This document shows, one piece after another, positions 34,537-45,333 of a DNA stretch of 64,000 nucleotides; positions within the stretch are counted from its first letter, which is position 1, and each line of letters starts with the position of its first letter. Position numbers and translations under genes: made by a program. The notes under the pieces are model-generated. The model did no database searches. It was given only the letters and a program-made list of their open reading frames with translations, and was not told the DNA's origin. This stretch comes from Cryptomeria japonica (Eukaryota > Streptophyta > Pinopsida > Cupressales > Cupressaceae), in NCBI RefSeq assembly GCF_030272615.1, contig NC_081405.1:477301508-477365507 (forward strand), written 5' to 3'.

Positions 34537-35160
34537 TCAACACATAGCATTCTCAAGTTTTTCAAGAATCGGTAAACCTCTTACTTGGTGCTTCTTACTT
34601 ATTTTGATCAGATTATCAAAATTTACATGACAAAACCATTTATGCCATAACCAGCTATCATCTATCTTTGCATATAGACACTTGTTTTGAGTTGAGTCAA
34701 GGTGAAATGTATTACCTTTTGTTTGTGTCCCGGTAGCAACTAACTTTCTATGCTTGTCATGAACTTTGACAATTCCTTTCTGAAATTCTATTCGGTAACT
34801 TGTATTGTTTAGTTGTGCTACACTCAACAAATTGTATTTCAAACCTTCAACCCAATAAACATCATTGCATCTTGCATTGTCAAGAAGTGTCATAGATCCT
34901 TTACCTCTTATTGGACATGGTGCATCATTACCAAATCTTACATAGCCTCCATCATAATCTTCTAACATAACAAACTTGTGTTTATCACCTGTCATATGAT
35001 GTGAGCATCCACTATCTATGATCCAAGAATCATTAGTATTTATGTGAGATATTAGGGCCTTTTCTTCATACCTTTCTTCATCTGATCCATCTTTGATAGC
35101 CACATAAACTACTTCCTCTGTATCAGTTTCATCTGATTTATCATCATTGGATTCCTCATC
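34537..35160 (-). pseudogene. C5 protease and integrase zinc finger
   Basis: Frame 35103-34537: the retropepsin active site DSGCSHHMTGD near residues 31-41, GYVRFGNDAPCPIRGKG (flap side), then WLWHKWFCHVNFDNL and a Cys near the C-terminus, the copia GAG-pre-integrase region with HHCC. The usual RLGH is replaced by KWFCH, and a stop follows NAMC at 34537-34539. The protease would cut Gag-Pol. Confidence 0.9.
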
Positions 35161-36165
35161 GGCTATTAAGCATGTCTTTCTATCTCTTCTTTTGAAGTCT
35201 CAGTGTCCTCTATAATGATTATCTTTCTGTCTATCATCTTAGTAATCTCTCTTTTTAGTAGAATCTTTTTCAGGACAGTTAGAAGCCATATATCCTATTT
35301 TATCACAATTGAAACATTTCAAAGGTAGTTTTCCTTTATACTTACCTTTGCCTCTTGGTAACCTTCTGGCTAATAGTGCTTCAAACTCTTCCTGCTTTCT
35401 GATTTCCTCATACAGTTTGTGTACTTCTTCCATGTTCTTGTGAAATCTTTCACTTGCTCCACTATGATCTCCTTCAGAGTACTTATACTTTCTTTCATTG
35501 TAATCATTAGATTCATCAAGATGAAAAGAACTAAATACAGATTCAACTTTATTTACCGAAGATCCACTGTTATCAAAGTTACTTAACTCAAATGCATGTA
35601 GCTTACCAATAGTAGAATCTAAAGAAACTGGCATATTAGGTACAGACCTCAATTCATTGATTGCAGAGACTCGGATTGCATAAGCCGGTAGAAGGGTTCT
35701 TAACAACTTACTTGTTATATCCTTTTCTTCAATAGTTCCACTTGCTCCTTTGATTTGATTGACAATCTCCTTTAGTCTTGTACTGTACTAGGTTATGTTC
35801 TCACCTTCATTCATCCTTATAGATTCAAGTTGTCCTCTTAGACTGTCTACTTTTTCTCTTTGAACATGTTCATCTCCTCCATATACAGATATGAGCTTGT
35901 CCCACATTGCCTTTGCATCATTGCAACCTTCTAGATCATTAAACTCTAAGTCGGTCAATGCAGATGTTATTTCAATCATTGCTTGGATATGTTCTTGTTT
36001 TGCCTTTATTTCTTCCATAGTCAATGGATAGGTGCTCGGTGTGATGAAATTATTCTCCAGATAATATACAGCATATTCTCCAACTCCTGATAGGTGCAGC
36101 TTCATCCTTTTCTACCATGTAGAGAAACTTGACTTGTTCAACTTCAGTGCATCCCTCTTATACAT
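35161..36165 (-). pseudogene. C5 gag (UBN2-type), His lost in the knuckle
   Basis: ATG at 36165 (minus) opens MYKRDALKLN. TAG stops at 36112-36114 and near 35788 replace likely Trp and Gln. The capsid region has YLENNFITPS, MIEITSALTDLEFNDL, AKAMWDKLISVYGGDE and LRGQLESIRMNEGENI. The zinc knuckle is CFNCDKIGYMASNC, where Tyr stands in place of His, a single C-to-T change. Further stops lie near 35237 and 35200. Gag forms the particle. Confidence 0.9.
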
Positions 36166-36215
36166 TTTTGGATATTTGCCTCAAGTACCTTTAAACTTTT
36201 CTTCCAGAGTCCAAA

Positions 36216-36227
36216 GCTTTGATAACA
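36216..36227 (-). other. C5 primer-binding site (initiator tRNA-Met, decayed)
   Basis: On the minus strand, TGTTATCAAAGC next to the 5' LTR differs at two bases from the TGGTATCAGAGC used by C2. Confidence 0.75.
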
Positions 36228-36229
36228 AT

Positions 36230-37796
36230 TGATAGTTTTGATACTTAATGTAAATATAGATCCAATAGCAAACAAGATGAGAGGGGGGGGTGAATCATAC
36301 AAACTTAATCTTTCATAAAAAGATCAGATTCAACCTCGATAACATATACTTCAATAATATAACCAAAACTACCAAACATGCAAACTCAAAAGCATATAAA
36401 CATTACAAACCTCATAACACCAGATTTAACATGGAAACCCAAATAGGGAAAAACCACTGTGGGATTTTGGACCCACTAAGAAATATACTCTTCTAGAGTA
36501 TGCTCGGTTAAAAGCAAATCCTGTTAAAGATTACAAACACATTGCTAGATGTGACCCGGTTAAGGGATTTCCCTCAGATCTGTTAGGATCTTCACCTTGT
36601 TAGAAGTGACCTTGTTAAAGGATTTCAAACACTCAATCAGAATGTCACCTTGCTAGAGGGTTTTACAAATAAGACTGTTAAGTCCACTTGGTTAAGAGAT
36701 TTTCTATGACTTTCACAAAATAATAGTAATAAAAGTCTATCTGCAACTTCACATATAAAATGCTAAAGCAGATTCTTATTTGCTCAATACAATCTAGACA
36801 TAGAACTAATCTTGTCCATCTGCTAGGCTTCTATACTCTATTATTCAAATAGGTCTTCAAGCTTTTGTGCTCGGTAATTACTATGTAGCATCCTTGTGCA
36901 TACATTTGCCTGCATACATTGTTTATCAATAGTTCCCTATTTATAAACAATTATCTAACCGCTTAATCTCTTTGATCACATTTCCCATGATCAATCATAG
37001 CCATCAGATCTTCAAACTTGTCTAGGTTCAATGTATCCTTCGATCTGAAAAATGTTTTACCCTACCTTGGAACTTGCATACATTTCTTGGAACTTGTGCT
37101 AGGGTAATGCGGTTCAATCTACGCTATAGATCTTCATGCCAATTTTCCTTTTCCATTGATTCATTAACAAACTTCATGCATGGCATACCAATCATTTAAT
37201 CAGTTCCAGCTCATCAGCTTCCTTCATTAAATAACGCATGTAACCATTTAATGTATTCTGTTACAGCTCGGTTACAACTCGGTAACAACTCGGTTACAAC
37301 TTGGTTACAACTCGGTGAATATTAAACTTTGCTCGGTAGACAATTTACCTTCATTAACTGATAGTGGTAACCTTAGGGTTTATCGAATAGGTTCCTTAGG
37401 GTTTACCGACTAGGTTCTTTGCTCGATAACATAGTATAGTATTAACCTTACAATTTAAAAAATATGTATGATGTTAAAATAATCTAAACATCATGATCTC
37501 ACCATTGTCTGACTTGGTAATAGTTGCCCATTGAATACCTTATTCATCCCCTTATTCATCATATTCTTTATGTGTCTTTTACCGACATCTTTATACTCAT
37601 CAAATCATACTTCTCAAGATATGGCAACATCATACTGAATTAGAAAATTGATTTCTTGACATCAATGACAAAATAATAATATTAAGACAGTAAACATCCT
37701 TAATCAGTTATATCCATAATCATCAACAACCTTCTCAATATCCTTATTGAAATGCCAACAATCTCCCATTGTTTGTTATAATGCCAAATGCCAACA
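36230..37796 (-). repeat. C5 5' LTR
   Basis: This is the 1567-bp partner of 29990-31579. Two 23-bp TTAGGGTTTACC units lie at 37372-37417. The TATAAATAGGG element is at 36936-36946. It is followed by the GTAAG duplication. Confidence 0.93.
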
Positions 37797-38043
37797 GTAA
37801 GAATGGATTATGTTCCTAGTGGTGAATAAGTAGCAAACAATTTCACCTAAGCACATTTGAGTACCTTTGACATAATTTTGGACTTGTATCATTTACCTAG
37901 GAAGGTTTGTGTGGTTCAGGGGGAGCATTGTGTGGTTCAAATGGGGAGTGCACAAGTACCCTTTGTCATTGTGTCAAAGGGGGAGAAATGTACCGGTATG
38001 GAGTGGACTATGAGAAGTTGACATCAATGCCAAAGGGGGAGAT
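37797..38043 (+). pseudogene. C2 RNase H C-terminus, post-pol region and polypurine tracts
   Basis: From the GTAAG duplication the frame gives MDYVPSGE then a TAG and VANNFT, the decayed end of copia RNase H (usual EYVPSGEQVANIFTK). G-rich tracts lie near 37918 (CAGGGGGAG), 37977 (AAAGGGGGAGAAA) and 38032 (AAAGGGGGAGAT), the last abutting the LTR. Confidence 0.8.
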
Positions 38044-39375
38044 TGTTGCCATTTTGGCACTTAGTTGTCATTGATGTCAACTAGTGGAGATTGAGCATGG
38101 TAGATGGTTGCTTGGATAATAATGAATAGGTAGAATGATAAGGTGTAGAATAGGTACAAGATGCTATACTGGTCAACAGGTTAATAACACTCTACTGGCA
38201 ACTGTTTTATTGGTATGTGCTTGTCGGACCGACTGAACATTCGAAGGTCGTGTCTTGATTAGTGTGAAGCTGATGTGGCAAGTATGGTGTGGTTGGTGAA
38301 GCTTCATCCACATGGTTGATGAAACAGATATTCACCATTAATGAAGGAACCGCAAATCAAGGGATTGCATAAAACTGATTGTGACTCGAGGAAGAAGGAA
38401 TGACAAAGGAAGATTAGGGGGTAGTTGGAACTTGGATCGAAGAAAGAAGATCAAATTGAAAGAATACCTCGAGAAGGAAAAAATAGAGGCATTAATAGCA
38501 ATTTGACAGTTGTAAATCTATATAAAGGATTGTGTTTCCCCTATTTGTAAAACATGTCTTAAAAAGCACGATAATGGTAGAGATGAACCGATGGACTTCA
38601 AGGAGATCAGATCTTGCAAGATCTAACTGGATGTGATTTGCCTCGAGGATGGTGAAGAAACCCTAACTGCCTAGATTTTGAATTGTTTTGGTGGGAAATC
38701 ATCTTATAAGAAAATGGAGCAATGAATAGAAATGATGATGCTGCAGTGAACAAATTAGTGTGGAGAGGAGTTGGAAGAAGAAAACTTGAGAAGGGGTTTT
38801 GATCAAGTTACAGTGTGAGTAAGCAAGTAGATCGATTAGAGGACCCTACCGGTAGTTTCATAGTCGAGCAGTTGAGCCTTATCAGTAAGGTGTGGTAGAG
38901 CAGGCAACATCCCAGTGTGACATAGTGTACTGAGAGACTGTGTGTGAGGAGAGAAAGATAACAGAAAGTTAATTGATTCAAGAGCTACATAATTCATTTG
39001 TAGTAAGAAGCCTAAATTGTACTCAAATAGAATTTCAATATACATTGCCAAGTTGGAGCTTGGTGTAGGGGTTGGTGCTCCTTGGGTTGGTGCCCTAAAC
39101 TTTGTAACTGTGTTTAATTGTGAGGCTAGCTTGGACTAGTAGACTTCAGCAACTTTTCTCACCGAGGTTTTTCCCATATTGGGTTTTCCTCGTAAATCCG
39201 GTGATGTGAGTTGGTTGTGTGTGTATGGTCACTTTGGCTTTCTTTCTTATATTACCGGTTTGACTGTCTATGTGATTAAGTACATAATTGATATTCTCAA
39301 TTTAGATTAGAAAAATAATAGACCTAAGAACCACTGATTCACCCCCCCCCTCTCAGTGGTACTCTGTGTTCAACA
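38044..39375 (+). repeat. C2 3' LTR
   Basis: It starts TGTTGCCATTTTGGCACTTA after a polypurine tract and ends GTTCAACA, the partner of 20308-21629. The TATA box (TATATAAAGG) is at 38519-38528. It is followed by TATGC, the right copy of the C2 duplication. Confidence 0.92.
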
Positions 39376-39526
39376 TATGCTACTTATAAAAATTTCAGGG
39401 TATATCAGATGGATGTCAAATATGCATTTTTGAGTCGTGATCTAGAGGAAGAGGTTTACATTGAGCAACTTGATGGTTTTTTATTGTTAGATGATGGAGA
39501 CATGGTGTGTAAGTTGAAGAAAGCAC
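39376..39526 (+). pseudogene. C1 RT segment between C2 and X
   Basis: The frame continues the C1 RT exactly where C2 interrupted it: [32 protein letters not shown] and MVCKLKKA. It is the finger/palm part of RT, before the [11 protein letters not shown] motif. It stops in KKAL, where element X enters. Confidence 0.9.
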
Positions 39527-42376
39527 TGTTAATGAAATAAGATAGGAGATCGAATGTACTAAAATGATTTATATACAATTGAATGATCAGAAATAATTTT
39601 TATTGGGATCGTCATTCCTAATGAACGATTGAGTGCACGTGAATGCAAGAACAGGTGAACAATGATGAAGGCGAGAACATGGTTCAGGTAGAGTTGTCTT
39701 AGCTCTTGTATTTCATTAGAATAGATGGAATCTTTCACACACCACATTAGGATTTATAATTTGTATCTTGTAATGTTGGACGATTTAAATGACCTTATTT
39801 GAATGTTTGTTTACATTAGAATTATGAACTTGGAATGAGTAGAAGATTGATTTAAATATTTATACATAAGAATTTGTTGCATGACTTGAGTGGTGATTGA
39901 GTAAAATCTAAGTTGCAAGAGTGATTGTGAAATATTATGCTTTATTGTTAAAAGAGATGAAATGTGTAAATGATTCAAAAATGAATATTGACGCTAGGTT
40001 TTTATGTTCTCTTTAGATATGTATAAATGTATGAAAAATTATACTTATGAGTTTACTTTTGTAAATTGGACAATAGTATAAAATATATATGTATATGAGA
40101 AATCATTTTAATCATATACATGTATATCTATATAGTTATAAATATCCAATTATCGTGAAATATGATTACTTCATGAATTTTGTTTATATCTACGTAATAA
40201 TTTGAGATTAAAATAAATATATATACGTATTATATATATGTATATGAATTCTAAAATAATTTGATCATGTTATGGTAAATGTGTATGTAATTATCGAATA
40301 TGTAAATAGATTTGTGGAATTAAACTATTTTATGAAAATCCATAATATATATATTAACAAGTTTAATGTTTACATATATAATTGGAAAGCGACTAAAATT
40401 GATAAGTCATTATTTATATATAAATATATTTAAAATTAAAAATAAATAATAGAAAATAAGATATTAGTGGCAGGTTAAGTTTTCTTTAAAAAAAAAGGGA
40501 AGAAATTAAACAATAATGAGGGTGGTCGATAGTAATATCGACCACCCCCCTTAATTAAAGGGAGGGGTCGGTATTACCACCGACCACCCCTCCTCCCTTT
40601 TATACGTACAACTGCACCATGTTGCAAGAAACACTGACCAAACTACATGACACATGGCAATAAACATCAACCAAGCTATTAAAGTATAAACCCACATAGC
40701 AGCCATTAAGAATTGAAAAATACTTGCAGATAATCGGTATTTAGGGTGACTGTGAGAAAACAATAAATTAAGAGAAGGAAGTCGATGAGTTTAGGACTAT
40801 TTTGTATGTTAGCAGAAACCACGTTGAATCTACCTATAAATGTGTACGTAAAACGTGGTCACCTGGAGGACTATTCCACGTAACTAACCATTTGCATGCA
40901 GAAGTTGATAAGTATATAGACAATATATTATGTTGAGTTTAATGTAGATTATGTTGACTAAGTTATTGGTGACATATTTGGAAGCCACGTAGCTGATATG
41001 GTGACATGGTTTTTATGACAGTCATAGTCAAAACCACGTAAACCCACCAATGTCTATACCATGAATGACATGTGTAGAAAGAAGTAGTTTTGCATGTTAT
41101 GTGATACTAGTCGACTTGGGATGAGAGTTTAAAAGACACTATAACTTAAACAACTTTAGTGGTTTGGTGTCATGAAGTAGACGATGAATAAATTTGCGTG
41201 GTGAACACATAGGTGTTCAAATTCGATTAGGACTGTTAGGATGCAACTAAACCATGAGTGGTGTCATTTAGAATCAATCCACCACTAGGAGAGATAGTCC
41301 GAAAGTAGAAAAAAAGGTAAACAACAACACTATATATATACCATTGAGTTGGAAGAGAAAGGGGAGGGATGCAACAAAGGATTATGAAATGGAATGTGGA
41401 AGAGAAGAAGAGTAGAGGAGATTTAGATGTGATTACGACTATGTCGTAAAAGATCAATGATGATCATCTTTGATTTAGCGTCAAACTTAGGGGTTAGGAT
41501 TCTTGATTGAGTGATAGTTATTTTATTATTATTAGAGAAATTATAAGAATATAGAAAGGATAAGAACTAATAATAGAGAGCTCATGAGATAGAAGAACGT
41601 GGATAAGGAAATCATTGGAATCTGGACATAACGCTGACAATTGGAAGTTATCAAGGATCATAATAGACCTAGATTGCGTTTCTTGAGGTAGGCTCAAATA
41701 TAGTATGTTTTGTTGAAGAGAATTAAGAGATAAATAATGATCTTGTTTTAGATTTATGAAATATTCTAATGGAAGATTTAGAGTCGCAATATGAATCATT
41801 TTTAATTGTTTAAATTATGATCATGCAAATATAGATGCAATAATGATATATTTTATGAAAGTTTGTTGATAAAACTTAATGAAACTCTTAGAAATTAGAT
41901 CACCCAATCCTCTATTAACAGAGTAAGAAGATAGAGAGAGAAACTCTGAAATTGAACTGCAAAGAAGATGAAATATTAGGATTATGACTTATTAAATAGT
42001 GAAGTTTATTTCGATATCACAAGAAAAGACTTACACTTTCGAATTTGATCCTTGCATGAAAAGTAAAGATGGTTATTAGGTGTCTCATTTAAAAGGCCAT
42101 ATAGATAGGCATTTTATGAATTTTCATCATGCTAGATTGTTGCTAGGGAAAATTAGTAAAATCAGTGAGTTGAGTTCTTAAATCATGGAAAGTCACATAT
42201 TAGTATGTTGTTCGAGAAAAGAGGTAAATGAACCAAGACACATGGAAAGATAGAGATCTTAGATGATATAAAACTTAGATTTCTAAACCATAAGAAATGG
42301 AATTCATGTTAATGATTACACTATTTAAATGTTTTGATAATTGAATAAAAGAATGTGTACTCATTTTATTCAATTT
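39527..42376. other. X left part, non-coding
   Basis: The sequence is A/T-rich, with TATATATGTATATG runs near 40080-40400 and an inverted-repeat pair at 40520-40593. The short open frames (e.g. near 40551-40763, 41236-41457, 41518-41799) show no recognised motif. TATATATATA near 41330 could be a promoter element. Confidence 0.45.
40520..40593. repeat. Two adjacent GC-rich hairpins in X
   Basis: GGGTGGTCGATA (40520-40531) and its exact complement (40536-40547) flank a 4-base loop. GGAGGGGTCGGT (40561-40572) pairs with ACCGACC..CCCTCC (40579-40593) apart from a short bulge. TTAATTAA lies between them. The two stems share a GGTCG core. Confidence 0.75.
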
Positions 42377-42381
42377 ATATG
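42377..42381 (+). repeat. Target-site duplication of E2, left copy (ATATG)
   Basis: Exact match to 50223-50227. Confidence 0.9.
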
Positions 42382-43642
42382 TGTAAAGTGGAAAAATTGA
42401 ACCCTAGTCGTTCTCCCCTCCCCAACTCCGAGGAGGGAGAAGGGAGAGTCACTAGGGTTGATGGTTTTCACTTAGGAGGGACTTTACATTCAAAAGAGGG
42501 GTTGAAACCCACAAGATCCAATCCCACGCAATGCAAGATTAGATTCTATATGAGTTTCAAGGGTTGTGATAGCAAGGATACCCTCTTTTGTAAAGAATGT
42601 AGATGGAAAGATTGAACTAGGAATGCATAGAAAGTGAGAAAGATTCGCTTATAAACTGAGTTAGGGATATAGGATGAAGCTGCGGACCTGGAATTAGTAG
42701 TAAAATGTCAAGATGATGCTGTCCTGCAAATTTGAGAAAAAGTTGACGGGACGATGGCGCCCGGTGTGCACACGGTCCTCCGAAAAATCCGCGAAACGAA
42801 GGGGGATCTGTTCGTCTCTGCACAAGGATTCCAGATCTTCAATTTCAGTTGTGTACCTGCAACCTACACATAGAAAAGCAAAGATTATTGGGGGGTTAGG
42901 GATTAGGGGTTTTCCCTTAGGTCAAACCCCAGTTTTGGAATTAACCAAGAAATGAGAAATGCTGTAAATGTAATGTAAAACAAATACTAATACCTTGTTG
43001 TAAGGATGTTTGTATCCTTATATGCGAAGGTATAGATGTTGTTGTTTGTTGTATGTTGTATGTTGTAGCATGTAATGAGTTGTAAGTGATCTCCTCTTCA
43101 ATGGTTGAATCCTTGTCTTGAATGCAACACTTAGCCTTGAATGGAGACTTAGAAGGAATGCTTGAATGCTTGAATGCTTGAATGTTTGAGTATCGTTTCC
43201 ATGTCTTGTACACATATGTCCTTCCTCCTCAAATGGGAGAGGAAATGTAGTTTATATACTTGCCAATTAGGGTTAAAAGACTAATTTTCCCGATCTTAGG
43301 CTGACCAGGAAATGTTATTTTTGAAATTGCAAACAAAAAGGCCCGAAGTCCCATAGGAGACCGGGCCCAAAATAGGGCCAGGGACCAGGGCGCTGGGCGC
43401 CATTGTCCTGGGGGACCAGGGCGCTAGGTGCCCTGGTCCTGAAGGACCAGGGCGCTGGGCGCTCTGGTCCCACCTCCCGGGACAACAGGGTGCAATGAGG
43501 GATCAGGCAGGGTGCTGGAAAAATGCAGTTTTTGGTGTCATGAGCAAGTTTCGGGGTCTCCATTCAGGTTTAGTGTTGCGTCGCCATCGTGAAGACCCAA
43601 ATACGGTCAAAATTGCAAGTGTCACAATTTTAGGACGCTACA
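42382..43642 (-). repeat. E2 3' LTR
   Basis: On the minus strand it begins TGTAGCGTCC and ends CTTTACA. Three GC-rich GGACCAGGGCGC-type units lie at about 43380-43472, three CTTGAATG units near 43160-43185, the TATA box near 43252-43259, and the GTGTGCACACGGTCCT module at 42764-42779. Confidence 0.92.
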
Positions 43643-43658
43643 TTTGGCCCCCACTTTA
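43643..43658 (-). other. E2 polypurine tract
   Basis: On the minus strand AAAGTGGGGGCCAAA directly precedes the LTR start; it differs from E1 by one base. Confidence 0.8.
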
Positions 43659-44433
43659 GCGGGAGTATAAGCGTACGCTCATACTTCCGGTAAAGTACAA
43701 GGAAACAACATTGAAAAACTTTCACCACGTCAAGGAGGCAAGATACACCAAGCCCCCAGTGAACTAAGGATCTTACGACTTCGATTGACAAGGTAAAAGG
43801 GAAGATCACAAGGGAGAACCATGACTGTCAGTAGTAAGGTTCCCTCACTATGAGTCATGCAAGAAAGATATCAAAAATTTTCAAGGCAAAGCTAAATTTG
43901 TCAAGAAATTTTCAAGTATCTTGAAAAGATATGAACGGGATGTATGCCCCCCTATGTTAAAGTGATCACACACACCTCACCGGGGGTGATTGCTTTAAGG
44001 TAGTGATACATATAAGAAAATGAAAAAGGGAAAGGAGCACGTTATCACAAGGATTTAGCCCCCAAGTGTGAGATAAGCCCAAGGATAATAGACACAAAAC
44101 ACAAAGCACGAGGTGACTTCGCTTTCCTCGGGGTCAGTATGCTGTATGATAATTCATGTATATCATATGTATGTATGCATAATTGTTCTTCATTCCCCAA
44201 TCAAGGAAGGTCACCTAGAAGAAGGGAACACATGTGTCTTTTGAGTCAACATGAGAGAGATCGAGAGATCTCAATGCTTTGCATCGTCCTCAAGTAGACA
44301 ACACTAAGGACAACAAATAGAAGAATGAGAATAACACATAGAAGAAGTAATGAAAGAGAGGAGGAGAGAATCTGCTATGCTAATGAAACTAGTCTAGCAC
44401 ATCATCTACCCCCCGATCTTGCTGATCAATGTT
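43659..44433 (-). other. E2 3' non-coding region
   Basis: No coding is supported. It is similar to E1 6605-7382, including the GGGGGGCATAC stretch near 43950. Confidence 0.6.
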
Positions 44434-45333
44434 TCAGGAAGGCAGGGAACACGCTAGAGGAGGAACATCCAACACAGCAGATGGAGCTATCACAAGATCC
44501 AAACAAGGGCTATGTTCATATCCCAAGCCACGGTGTTCTTGTCTAGGAGCTAGGATACGTGCTTTAGAAAATTCGTTAGATAAATGGTTATCAATATCAA
44601 CAAGTTCATATTCACTATCAGAATGAACAGGAGAAGTAGTATTTTCATCATGAATAACATTTTCATCTATATCATCATCAAGATTTATAAAAATAGGATC
44701 TTTAACTCGCACAGGATCAAGATCATCATGCATCTTATGTTTAGGAGATTTCGGCTCAATCGTCGGCTGAGGAGAAAATGGAATAATGCTTGTTGAAGGT
44801 GTTTTGGGGGATTGCAAAGTTTGAGCTCTAAGACGACGCTTTCGCCGACGTTCACGTGCAGAACGATTTCGTCTAGTCTTAGTAGGAAGTTGAGAAGATT
44901 GAGGAGGAGGAATGTTCTCATCCTTATCACTTGGGTGTTTAGGTTGTGGTCTCTTAGGCTGAACAATAGGAGAAGAGGAAGGTCTCTTCTCTCCATAAGA
45001 GGAAGGAGGAGGAACTGCTCCATATAAAGGAGGATTATTTGGTTTTGGAAGGAGACCAAGTCCATCATGACGAAGAGGGATAGGTCTACTTTTAGGAAGT
45101 TTATTAATCATAGGCATAGTCACATCCATAGGGATGGGTTGGGAATCTGCTTGAGGAAAGACATTAGTTTTATCTTTCAAAGGAAGAACTTCCTTCTCAA
45201 GAATGATAGGAATGTCAAGTTTGGGTGTTCTAGGTTCACTCAGAGATAGGATCATGTCTTTTTTCCACTTTTGATAAGATTTGAAAAGATGATCACTTCG
45301 CGAAGGAAGAGATTGGAATTGTTTAGTCCAAAA
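44434..45333 (-). CDS. E2 basic/proline-rich C-terminal tail
   Basis: A 273-codon open frame (from Met 45255) lies in the same phase as the gag-protease ORF and is separated from it by one TAG (45334-45336); E1 has Tyr there, so the stop is a recent change. The basic patch RRNRSARERRRKRRL, the proline-rich centre and the acidic segment match E1. It lacks four residues after the basic patch. The function is unknown; RNA binding or nuclear targeting is a guess from composition. Confidence 0.65.
   Translation of the reverse strand, partial: FWTKQFQSLPSRSDHLFKSYQKWKKDMILSLSEPRTPKLDIPIILEKEVLPLKDKTNVFPQADSQPIPMDVTMPMINKLPKSRPIPLRHDGLGLLPKPNNPPLYGAVPPPSSYGEKRPSSSPIVQPKRPQPKHPSDKDENIPPPQSSQLPTKTRRNRSARERRRKRRLRAQTLQSPKTPSTSIIPFSPQPTIEPKSPKHKMHDDLDPVRVKDPIFINLDDDIDENVIHDENTTSPVHSDSEYELVDIDNHLSNEFSKARILAPRQEHRGLGYEHSPCLDLVIAPSAVLDVPPLACSLPS

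Larger units (their letters stand above)
29990..37796 (-). mobile_element. C5: nearly complete Ty1/copia element, minus strand
   Basis: LTRs of 1567 bp (5', right) and 1590 bp (3', left) start TGTTGGCATTTGGC or TGTTGGTATTTGGC and end ACTATCA, with a perfect GTAAG duplication. The order on the minus strand is primer site, gag, protease, integrase, RT, RNase H, polypurine tracts. The reading frames are long but contain a handful of stops, mostly TAG. Confidence 0.94.
20308..39375 (+). mobile_element. C2: Ty1/copia (Sirevirus-like) element hosting C3 and C5
   Basis: The LTRs of 1322 and 1332 bp start TGTTG and end CAACA. An initiator-Met primer site, gag, a coiled-coil region, knuckles, integrase, RT, RNase H and polypurine tracts follow in order. 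The coding sequence is interrupted by C3 at 25284 and by C5 at 29989. All ORFs contain stops. Confidence 0.92.
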
